A model generated the notes under the pieces. It made no database searches. It saw only the letters and a list, made by a program, of their open reading frames with translations, and was not told where the DNA came from. DNA of 13,818 bases from Clostridium sp. SCN 57-10 (GTDB lineage: Bacteria; Bacillota; Clostridia; Oscillospirales; Butyricicoccaceae): positions 1 through 13,818 of the forward strand of contig MEFT01000015.1 in assembly GCA_001725215.1 (NCBI GenBank), given 5' to 3'. The translations under genes were made by a program, and so were the position numbers. Shown here piece by piece: positions 1-6,034 of this stretch (positions are counted from its first letter, which is position 1; every line of letters begins with the position of its first letter).

Positions 1-2
1 CC

Positions 3-611
3 CTGCGCGCGCCGGATGCCGCGGGAATCATCGGCGCAGTCGTCGTCAACTGCAATCCGTTTACGCTCGGACACCGCTATCTCATCGAAAGCGCGGCACG
101 TGCGTGCGACACGCTTTATGTGTTCGTGCTGTCCGAAGACCGCAGCTTTTTCCCCGCGGCTGACCGTATGGAGCTGGTGCGCGCGGGTACGCGCGACCTT
201 GCGAACGTGCATGTCTGCCCCACGGGCGACTATATGATTTCGCAGGCCACGTTCCCCACCTATTTCATCAAGGACAAAGCGCGCGCGCCGCGTATGCAGC
301 TTGCGCTTGACCTTGCGGTGTTTTCCGGTGTGTTCGCGCGCGAGCTTGCCATCACGCGCCGCTTCGTCGGCACCGAGCCAAACTGCGCCGTCACCGCCTC
401 GTATAACGCCGCGATGCACGACTATCTGCCGCCGCGCGGCATCGAGGTCATCGAGCTGCCGCGCATTGAGCAAAACGGAGAACCCATCAGCGCAAGCCGC
501 GTGCGCGCGCTGCTGCTCGCCGGCGAATATGAAGGCCTGCGCCCGCTTGTCCCCGACACGACGTACGAATATCTTACCCACAAATGGAGGAAAGAACATG
601 CCGTTTTATGA
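3..611 (+). CDS. citC: Citrate lyase ligase (CitC)-like nucleotidyltransferase, C-terminal part
   Basis: The gene is cut by the window start; 202 residues and the stop are visible in frame 3. Near the beginning it shows the nucleotidyltransferase signature NPFTLGH (visible residues 18-24, a TxGH motif) followed by RYLIE. Towards the end it has ISASRVR (about residues 162-168), the second nucleotide-binding signature of this fold. This pattern and the length match the C-terminal domain of [citrate (pro-3S)-lyase] ligase, which uses ATP and acetate to acetylate the prosthetic group of the citrate lyase acyl carrier protein in the cytoplasm. The N-terminal acetyltransferase-like domain would lie upstream. 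No citrate lyase subunits (citDEF) are visible, so the true substrate here is uncertain. The last 14 bases overlap the next gene, which suggests co-transcription and translational coupling. Confidence 0.8.
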   Translation: MRAPDAAGIIGAVVVNCNPFTLGHRYLIESAARACDTLYVFVLSEDRSFFPAADRMELVRAGTRDLANVHVCPTGDYMISQATFPTYFIKDKARAPRMQLALDLAVFSGVFARELAITRRFVGTEPNCAVTASYNAAMHDYLPPRGIEVIELPRIEQNGEPISASRVRALLLAGEYEGLRPLVPDTTYEYLTHKWRKEHAVL

Positions 612-1527
612 CAGAACTCACAGCCACCTTTACAGCGTTTATTTTGCACCTCGCGGACGGGCGCGCATGTTTGACCTCGGAATTCAGATTGCGCAGCTGC
701 ACTTAAGTCCGTTTGACCGCATCATCGGTGTGCTCGGCGAAGCCGGCTCGGGGAAAAGCATGCTCGTCAAGGGTATGTTCCCCGGCCTTGAGCTGACGAA
801 CGACGACGACGGCGTCAACGTGCGCCCGCTGCCGCTGCTCGGGCAGGACGAAGACTGTGGCTTTTATTCGCCGCATACCTATCATGTGGATATGCGCTTC
901 GAGCTGGGTTTCACGCAGCCGCACGTCATCGCGGAAGCCGTGCAGCAGGCGTGCGCGCGCGGCAAGCGCGTGATTGTCGAGCATTTTGACATGCTTTACC
1001 CGCTGCTCGGGCGCAACGCCGACCTTCTGATCGGGTTGGGCGAAGAGATCATCGTCACGCGGCCGACCATTTTCGGCCCGCAGCCACAGGAAATCTGCGA
1101 TACTGTTTACAAGTCGATGCGTTATCGCAAAATGGCGCACACTGCGGAAGATCTTTGCGAATGTTATATCCCGGCACGAGAGATGCTGCGCGCGCGGCAT
1201 GACGACATCAAGCGTGGCTTCGTGCTCGCGTTCGAGGGAGACGAGCCGCACGTCGACCTCCCCTATATTGAAGAGCGCGTCAAGCAGGACATCGCGGCCG
1301 ATCTTCCGCTCTGCTATGTGGACGACGGACACATCACCATCGGCGACAAGACGCATCCCTGCACCGGCCCGCGCACCCATGTGCCGCGCACCGGCTGCAT
1401 TGAGGGCTTCCGCCTCGTCAAAAAGCTGATCCACGACGAGCAGAACAACCGCTGGCTGCTTGCCGGGCGCGTCGGAAAGCTGACGGCCGACGAGGTCGAG
1501 CAGATCAACAACATGGCGCTTGAGTAA
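598..1527 (+). CDS. P-loop protein with AlaRS second-additional-domain-like C-terminus, function unknown
   Basis: A 309-residue cytoplasmic protein. The start at 598 is chosen because GGAGG lies at 586-590, seven bases upstream; the same frame is open further upstream, but that part only shadows citC. Residues 47-54 (GEAGSGKS) form a Walker A loop, followed by an acidic TNDDDG segment (67-72), so a nucleotide-binding kinase-like fold is likely. Around 238-268 the sequence CYVDDGH...HPCTGPRTHVPRTG resembles the C-x-x-x-H zinc-binding part of the alanyl-tRNA synthetase editing domain (CGGTHV), but with spacing C255-x5-H261. I recall clostridial proteins of this layout labelled 'alanine-tRNA synthetase second additional domain-containing protein'; no reaction is known to me. 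It overlaps citC by 14 bases, so the two are probably made together. A perfect hairpin follows at 1536-1560. Confidence 0.75.
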   Translation: MPFYDRTHSHLYSVYFAPRGRARMFDLGIQIAQLHLSPFDRIIGVLGEAGSGKSMLVKGMFPGLELTNDDDGVNVRPLPLLGQDEDCGFYSPHTYHVDMRFELGFTQPHVIAEAVQQACARGKRVIVEHFDMLYPLLGRNADLLIGLGEEIIVTRPTIFGPQPQEICDTVYKSMRYRKMAHTAEDLCECYIPAREMLRARHDDIKRGFVLAFEGDEPHVDLPYIEERVKQDIAADLPLCYVDDGHITIGDKTHPCTGPRTHVPRTGCIEGFRLVKKLIHDEQNNRWLLAGRVGKLTADEVEQINNMALE

Positions 1528-1535
1528 AGGCTTTC

Positions 1536-1560
1536 AAAGGGGGAGGCAAGCTCCCCCTTT
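1536..1560 (+). terminator. Hairpin after the P-loop/SAD-like gene
   Basis: AAAGGGGGAG at 1536-1545 pairs perfectly with CTCCCCCTTT at 1551-1560 around a GCAAG loop, starting eight bases after the stop codon. The U-tract is only the TTT that ends the stem, and GC-rich sequence follows, so it may terminate weakly or only protect the 3' end of the transcript. The core GGGGAG-CAAG-CTCCCC recurs in the terminator next to prfB. Confidence 0.6.
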
Positions 1561-1609
1561 GCGCTCGCCTGCGGTTCGCTAACCCCCGCCGCCGCGCCGC
1601 GGCGTTTCG

Positions 1610-1694
1610 CCGATTTTTGAAAAATCGACGGGTTACGGAGTTTTTCGGCGCGTATGTCGCCGAAAAACACATTAATTAAGCCCTAAGGGCTTTT
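1610..1694. other. Cluster of small hairpins between genes
   Basis: Three palindromes lie in tandem in the 186-base gap before the phosphatase-like gene. CGATTTTT/AAAATCG lies around 1610-1626. TTTTTCGGCG at 1641-1650 pairs perfectly with CGCCGAAAAA at 1658-1667 around a seven-base loop. AAGCCC at 1678-1683 pairs with GGGCTT at 1687-1692 around TAA and runs into TTTT at 1691-1694. The last has the form of a small intrinsic terminator but sits about 20 bases before the next gene's start. I see no convincing promoter in this gap. Confidence 0.45.
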
Positions 1695-1713
1695 ACGCAT
1701 GACAGGAGGAATT

Positions 1714-2511
1714 ATGAACGGAATCGCTTCGGTCGCCGCGACGGTTGCGGCAGTTATGGGTCTGCCCGCCGTTAAGCACACCGCTCCGGAAAACGGCGAA
1801 GTCTGCGCACTCGCGCGCGAGCGCTTTCAGGGGCAAAACGCAGACCGTGTGCTGCTCTATAATCCCGACGCCGTCGCCCTGTGGCTTTACGCAAAATACG
1901 GCGCGCTGTTTGACGGGGCGCTGCGCGTGTCCGACCTCGCGATGCCCATGATGTCAGTCATGCCGTCGGTCACACCGGTGTGCTTCGCCTCGATGTATAC
2001 CGGGCTTGCGCCCATTGACCATGGCATTCAAAGCTATACAAAGCCGGTGCTGCGCGTGCCTACGCTGTTTGACGCGCTACTCGCGGCGGGCAAGCGCGTT
2101 GCGCTTGTGTCCACGGCGGGCGACAGCATTTCGATGATTTTCCTCGAGCGGAAAATGGACTATTACATTTACGACACGGTCGACGAGGTCAACCGCAAGG
2201 CGCATGAGCTGGTGCGAAACGACGCGCACGACGTCATCGTCGTATATAACGGCAATTACGATACGACGATGCATAAGTTCGGGCCAGAGTCGGACGAAGC
2301 GATGGCGCAGCTGCGCCGCAACATAGACGACTACGCCGCGCTTGTAGAGGCCGCCAAAGTCCACTGGGCGGCGCACAACGTGTGCTACGGCTTTCTGCCC
2401 GACCACGGCTGCCACGAGATCGACGGCGGCTGCGGCTCGCACGGGCTCGATATGCCGGAGGACATGAATGTCATCCATTTTTACGGGTTCCTGGCCGCGC
2501 AGCCGCGTTAA
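1714..2511 (+). CDS. Compact alkaline-phosphatase-superfamily hydrolase
   Basis: A 265-residue protein. ATG 1714 is chosen because AGGAGGA (1704-1710) lies just upstream, although the gap of three to four bases is short; an in-frame ATG at 1699 has no such site. The residues of an alkaline phosphatase/nucleotide pyrophosphatase active site appear in the usual order: D52 (NPD), nucleophile T87 in PSVTPV followed by SMYTGLAP and HGI, D183-x3-H187, D230-H231 (PDHG) and H243 (SHG). This predicts a two-metal phosphatase or phosphodiesterase. The length is well below the 400-500 residues of typical family members, so the substrate-specifying cap appears minimal. The N-terminus (about residues 4-20) is mildly hydrophobic but lacks a basic n-region, so I favour a cytoplasmic location. 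The substrate is unknown. The methyltransferase gene follows after 22 bases, probably in the same transcript. Confidence 0.75.
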   Translation: MNGIASVAATVAAVMGLPAVKHTAPENGEVCALARERFQGQNADRVLLYNPDAVALWLYAKYGALFDGALRVSDLAMPMMSVMPSVTPVCFASMYTGLAPIDHGIQSYTKPVLRVPTLFDALLAAGKRVALVSTAGDSISMIFLERKMDYYIYDTVDEVNRKAHELVRNDAHDVIVVYNGNYDTTMHKFGPESDEAMAQLRRNIDDYAALVEAAKVHWAAHNVCYGFLPDHGCHEIDGGCGSHGLDMPEDMNVIHFYGFLAAQPR

Positions 2512-2533
2512 TGCAGTTAGATGGAGGAGATGC

Positions 2534-3205
2534 ATGAAAAACTATTATGACGAGAAGCTGAACGCGCAGAAGATGGTTCGGGTATACGAAACCGCGCTTC
2601 CGCGCGTCAGGCAGTATTTGCAGGCAGAGATAGACTTTGTGAAGGAGCGGCTGGCCAAAGCGCAGCGCGTTTTGGAGCTGGGTGCCGGATACGGCCGCAT
2701 CGTCAAGGAGCTTGCACCTTACTGTGGCGAGATTGTGGGCATCGACATTTCGAAAGACAGCGTAGAGCTGGGCAAAAACTATCTTAAAGACTGCCCGAAC
2801 GCAGCTATGGTCGTCATGGATGTGCACAAGATGGAGTTTGAACAGCCCTTTGACGTAGTTTTATGTCTGCAAAACGGGCTGTCTGCCATGCGCGCCGATT
2901 CAGCCGTGATTCAAGCGGTATTGAATACACTGTCGCCGGGCGGAACCGCTTATTTCAGTAGCTATAGCGAGCATTTTTGGAACTGGCGCCTTGCGTGGTT
3001 CGAAGAGCAGGCCGAAAAAGGTCTTTTGGGGGAAATCGACTACGATAAAACCAAAGACGGCGTCATTGTCTGCAAAGACGGCTTTCGGGCTGTTACCCAT
3101 TCGCCGGACGATCTCCGGAGCATCGGAGAGTCATCGGGCTATCCCTATGAGGTGAGAGAAGTCGATGAGTCGAGCGTATTTCTCATCATCCGGAAAAACG
3201 GATAG
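2534..3205 (+). CDS. Class I SAM-dependent methyltransferase
   Basis: A 223-residue protein. ATG 2534 is supported by GGAGGAG just upstream (about 2523-2529); the frame extends further back, but that stretch lies within the preceding gene. Residues 46-54 (VLELGAGYG) are the SAM-binding glycine loop. GIDIS at 69-73 supplies the acidic residue at the end of strand 2, and FDVVLCLQNGLS (106-117) fits motif IV. LSPGGTAYFSS follows as the post-IV strand. This is a Rossmann-fold methyltransferase of the small-molecule type; the acceptor cannot be inferred. Its codons look less GC-rich than those of the flanking genes, for example several TTT, AAA and GTA codons, which could reflect a separate origin, but this is only an impression. 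A strong shared terminator follows. Confidence 0.85.
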   Translation: MKNYYDEKLNAQKMVRVYETALPRVRQYLQAEIDFVKERLAKAQRVLELGAGYGRIVKELAPYCGEIVGIDISKDSVELGKNYLKDCPNAAMVVMDVHKMEFEQPFDVVLCLQNGLSAMRADSAVIQAVLNTLSPGGTAYFSSYSEHFWNWRLAWFEEQAEKGLLGEIDYDKTKDGVIVCKDGFRAVTHSPDDLRSIGESSGYPYEVREVDESSVFLIIRKNG

Positions 3206-3261
3206 CGGAATAAGAAGAAACCTTACGAAAGCAATACGGCGCCGCCGCAGTTAATGTAAAG

Positions 3262-3288
3262 AAAAGCCGCCCCAAAGGGCGGCTTTTT
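3262..3288. terminator. Bidirectional intrinsic terminator between the methyltransferase and corA
   Basis: AAAAGCCGCCC at 3262-3272 pairs with GGGCGGCTTTT at 3277-3287 around the loop CAAA. It ends in five T on the + strand (3284-3288) and in four T on the - strand. The two genes converge here, so one hairpin can stop both transcripts. Confidence 0.9.
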
Positions 3289-3296
3289 ACGCGCGT

Positions 3297-4229
3297 TCAC
3301 AGCAGCTTTTTCTTTTTAAACAAGATGATGCACGCCACAACAACGGCGACGCTCAGTGCGATGACGGCGGGATAACCGTATTGCCACTTAAGCTCGGGCA
3401 TGTTCACGAAGTTCATGCCGTACCAGCCTGCGATGAGCGTCAGCGGCAGAAACACCGTGGTCACGACGGTAAACACCTTCATCACGCGGTTGAAATATAA
3501 ATCCATCGCCGCCTGATACGCCTCACGCACCTGAACGGCGTTGTCGCGCAGCGACTGCACGCCTGCGCTCAGCCGCTGTGCGCGGTCGGTAAACATCTTG
3601 AAATACCGCAAATTTTCCTCACAAAAGAGATCATTTTCGTTTTCCTGCAGCGCCTCGCCCACGTCGATCAGCTGCTCGTAATAGTTGCGCAGCAGCAAAA
3701 GCTTTTTGCGCAGCAGCAGAAATTCATTGATAAACGCACGGTCGGTTTCGTCGCGGGCCACCTCGTCTTCCAGCGCCGAAACGGCGAACTCCAGCTCCTC
3801 CAGCCGCTTGCCGTCGTTTGCGATCAGGCGGTCAAACACGCCGAACACCAGCTTTTCGAGCGTGATGCCCGCGCTGCGGAATCGGTGAATAGCCTGCTCG
3901 AACAGCTCGTTGGTGCTCTTGTCGTCGTCGACGACGCGCACAAGCAGAAACAGGTTGCGCTTGAGATAAAACGCCAGACGGTCGCGCGGGCCGAACACAT
4001 CAGGCCCGAGCACGTTGAGGATACCGAAGCTGTATTCATCGTAAACGTCGACCGAGCAGCGGAAGCTGTCGCGTCCGTTCTCGCACTCGTTCACCGTCGC
4101 TTCGGAAAAGCCGAGGCTTGCGCTGTGCTTCCGCAGCGCATCAAACGAAATAAGCCCGACCGTAATGCGGGCGGGATCAATGTCAGTGATCGAAATGCGT
4201 TTGACTTCGCTGCCGATTTGATAGATCAT
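3297..4229 (-). CDS. corA: CorA-family magnesium/divalent cation transporter
   Basis: A 310-residue inner-membrane protein. The start at 4229 is preceded by GGGAGGA on the - strand (complement of about 4236-4242) at about seven bases; upstream in-frame codons run into non-coding DNA. The hallmark YGMNF motif sits at residues 270-274 directly after the first membrane helix (about 252-270), and the loop motif MPEL at 277-280. A second helix at about 286-304 ends in a lysine-rich tail (KKKK), as in CorA proteins. The long N-terminal cytoplasmic part, rich in charged helices, would form the pore-gating funnel of a pentamer. The gene ends at the shared terminator 3262-3288. It appears monocistronic. 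Whether it carries Mg2+, Co2+ or Zn2+ cannot be told from sequence. Confidence 0.92.
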   Translation of the reverse strand: MIYQIGSEVKRISITDIDPARITVGLISFDALRKHSASLGFSEATVNECENGRDSFRCSVDVYDEYSFGILNVLGPDVFGPRDRLAFYLKRNLFLLVRVVDDDKSTNELFEQAIHRFRSAGITLEKLVFGVFDRLIANDGKRLEELEFAVSALEDEVARDETDRAFINEFLLLRKKLLLLRNYYEQLIDVGEALQENENDLFCEENLRYFKMFTDRAQRLSAGVQSLRDNAVQVREAYQAAMDLYFNRVMKVFTVVTTVFLPLTLIAGWYGMNFVNMPELKWQYGYPAVIALSVAVVVACIILFKKKKLL

Positions 4230-4342
4230 GGGCGTTCCTCCCGGATCAAAATGTGGGGGTTGGGGGGTGCTTCGCACTTCGCGTGGGTTTTGGACGAAGT
4301 TACGCACTTCGTGCGGGACGAAAGTTACGCGTTTCCCACTGT

Positions 4343-4409
4343 GGGGTTACTTTTTGTTTGCGCAAAAAGTAACCAAAAACGCCCGCCGTGCGGTTTGCTG
4401 CCGCAAACC
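4343..4409 (-). repeat. Hairpin repeat, copy A (inverted relative to copy B)
   Basis: Read on the - strand this 67-base unit has two hairpins: GGTTTGC/GCAAACC with a four-base loop, then GGTTACTTTTTG/CAAAAAGTAACC (12 bp), ending in a run of C. Copy B at 4652-4716 has the same order, the same stems with partly changed bases and similar spacing, but lies in the opposite orientation. Loop and spacer bases differ while the stems stay paired, which suggests an old dispersed palindromic element (REP- or MITE-like). Confidence 0.7.
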
Positions 4410-4651
4410 TACCACGCCGATTGAGCTACAATATCAGCCCGTACGGAGTCCCCACGGCAAAAACCCGGCGCGTGAAGCGCCGTGACCGACTGAGACGCAA
4501 AGATGGGTTTCTGATCTTCCACACGCACGGTTAGGCACAAGGAAGGGCGGGGTCTGCCACGGCGCCGAGCCTGCGACGCCTGGTTAGTACGGCGCCGCGA
4601 TTTCTCGCGGTGCCTCCCTCAGCAGTTATCTTAGGGCCTTTCCGACGCGAT

Positions 4652-4716
4652 GGTTTGCGGAAGCAAACGCCGCGGTGGCGTGTTTTGGTTACTTTTCCAC
4701 GAGGAAAAGTAACCCC
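4652..4716 (+). repeat. Hairpin repeat, copy B (inverted relative to copy A)
   Basis: This 65-base unit begins GGTTTGCGGAAGCAAAC, a 6-bp hairpin, and continues to GGTTACTTTTCC/GGAAAAGTAACC, a perfect 12-bp stem with an ACGA loop, then a run of C. It matches copy A read on the other strand. The tip of the second stem differs from copy A on both arms (CC/GG here, TG/CA there), so base pairing is kept by paired changes. Confidence 0.7.
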
Positions 4717-4793
4717 CCCTGCGGGGAGCGCGACTATCGTCTCGCGCGAAGCGTCTGCTCCCACACGCACCCCATCCCCTCCCGGGGATTTGA

Positions 4794-4817
4794 AAAAGGG
4801 GAGCAAGCTCCCCTTTT
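4794..4817 (-). terminator. Intrinsic terminator of prfB
   Basis: On the - strand AAAAGGGGAG pairs with CTCCCCTTTT around a CTTG loop, followed by one more T, starting nine bases after the prfB stop codon. Its GC core is almost identical to that of the hairpin at 1536-1560. Confidence 0.85.
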
Positions 4818-4825
4818 CGCGTCCG

Positions 4826-5944
4826 TTACTTCGCCCAAACCCCCGTCGCCGAAGCGCGCAGGTAGGCGTTGATAAATCCATCCAGGTCGCCGTTCATCAC
4901 GGCGGTAATGTTGCCGTTTTCAAAGCCGGTGCGGTGATCCTTGACCAGCGTATACGGCATGAACACATAAGAGCGGATCTGGCTGCCCCACTCGATGGCC
5001 TTCTGCACGCCCTTGATGTCTGAAATTTTGTCGAGGTGCTCGCGCTCTTTGATCTCCATGAGGCGCGACCTGAGCATGCGCATCGCTACCTCGCGGTTTT
5101 GGTGCTGCGAGCGCTCGTTCTGGCACGCGACGACGACGCCCGTCGGGATGTGCGTGATGCGGATGGCCGACTCGGTCTTGTTGACGTGCTGGCCGCCTGC
5201 GCCGCCGCTGCGGTAGGTGTCTACCTTCAGCTCGTCGGGGCTGATTTCAATATCGGCATCGTCGGTGATTTCCGGCATGACCTCCACGGCGGCAAAGCTC
5301 GTGTGGCGGCGGCCCGACGAATCGTAGGGCGACACGCGTACAAGACGGTGTACGCCCATCTCGCTCTTGAGATAGCCGAAGGCGTTTTCGCCTTCAATCA
5401 TGAGGTCGACGTTTTTGATACCCGCCTCCTCGCCATCCTGCAGGTCGAGAATTTTCCACGCCAGTCCGCGCCAGTCGGCCCAGTGGGTGTACATACGCAT
5501 CAGCATCTGCGCCCAGTCCTGCGCTTCGGTGCCGCCCGCGCCCGCGTGAATCGACACAAGCGCGTTGTTTTTATCGTATTCCCCCGTCAAAAGGGTGGTT
5601 AAGGTCTGCTGCTCCAGCTCGGCCATAAAGTGGTCAAACCCACTCTGCACCTCGGACAACAGGCTTTCGTCGCCCGCCTCCTCTGCCATTTCGATGAGGG
5701 TGAGCACATCGTCATAGTGCGAGCACAGCGTGTCATACCGCGCCGCCTTGCTTTTCAGCTGTTTGTTGCGCTGCATCACCTTCTGGCTGTTTTCAGGGTC
5801 GTCCCAAAACCCGGCCTCGGAAGACTTGTGCTCAAGCTCCTCAACTTCCGCGGCGGCGCGGTCAAGGTCGAGGGCGGCGCGAAGCTCGGCCAGGCGGGGT
5901 TTGATGTTGTTGAGCTGGTAGCGAATATCGTCAAATTGAATCAT
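4826..5944 (-). CDS. prfB: Peptide chain release factor 2
   Basis: A 372-residue cytoplasmic protein of normal RF2 length that releases finished peptides at UGA and UAA stop codons. The catalytic GGQ is at residues 250-252 inside SGGAGGQHVNKTESA. The codon-recognition tripeptide sits at 205-207 in RVSPYDSSGRRHTSF; it reads SPY where E. coli RF2 has SPF. The SPx form and overall layout identify RF2 rather than RF1, which has PxT. Many bacterial prfB genes need a +1 frameshift at an in-frame UGA near codon 25 (CUUUGAC). Here codons 25-28 read CTC GAC CTT GAC with no stop, so one continuous frame encodes the protein and this autoregulation is absent. A near-consensus promoter lies upstream (5985-6013) and a terminator downstream, so it is probably monocistronic. 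The start ATG has CGGAG about eight bases upstream. Confidence 0.97.
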   Translation of the reverse strand: MIQFDDIRYQLNNIKPRLAELRAALDLDRAAAEVEELEHKSSEAGFWDDPENSQKVMQRNKQLKSKAARYDTLCSHYDDVLTLIEMAEEAGDESLLSEVQSGFDHFMAELEQQTLTTLLTGEYDKNNALVSIHAGAGGTEAQDWAQMLMRMYTHWADWRGLAWKILDLQDGEEAGIKNVDLMIEGENAFGYLKSEMGVHRLVRVSPYDSSGRRHTSFAAVEVMPEITDDADIEISPDELKVDTYRSGGAGGQHVNKTESAIRITHIPTGVVVACQNERSQHQNREVAMRMLRSRLMEIKEREHLDKISDIKGVQKAIEWGSQIRSYVFMPYTLVKDHRTGFENGNITAVMNGDLDGFINAYLRASATGVWAK

Positions 5945-5984
5945 AGCATGCTCCGTTCAGGTAATTTCATATTTGTTACCCTTC

Positions 5985-6013
5985 ATTATACCCATTTTGT
6001 GCCTCATTGGCAA
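5985..6013 (-). promoter_or_regulatory. Sigma-A-type promoter of prfB
   Basis: On the - strand TTGCCA (complement of 6008-6013) and TATAAT (complement of 5985-5990) are separated by exactly 17 bases. The -10 box is a perfect consensus match and the -35 box matches at four of six positions. Transcription would begin near 5978 and leave a leader of about 34 bases before the prfB start. Confidence 0.85.
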
Positions 6014-6034
6014 GAGGAAACGCCTTTGCGGGCG

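Larger units (their letters stand above)
4230..4825. other. 596-base non-coding island with inverted repeats
   Basis: No convincing gene lies between corA and prfB. Open frames here have no ribosome sites, contain low-complexity basic sequence and cross the repeats. The stretch holds, in order: a G-rich segment with two near-identical copies of GACGAA(A)GTTACGC (about 4293-4336), repeat copy A (4343-4409), about 240 bases of unassigned sequence with several hairpins, repeat copy B (4652-4716), a C-rich stretch and the prfB terminator. One 10-bp hairpin, including a single G-U pair on the + strand, lies at 4591-4614 with a TTTC loop. Confidence 0.6.

Noticed and set aside
4410..4432. tRNA-like 5' half on the - strand (GTAGCTCAATCGG, resembling a tRNA D-arm)
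   Set aside because: No matching D-stem partner, anticodon arm, T-arm GGTTCGA or acceptor complement follows; the sequence runs straight into the hairpin repeat. At best it is a tRNA fragment.
4531..5023. Open frames of about 100-137 codons in the corA-prfB gap
   Set aside because: They cross the repeats and terminator, lack ribosome sites and encode basic, proline/arginine-rich low-complexity sequence.
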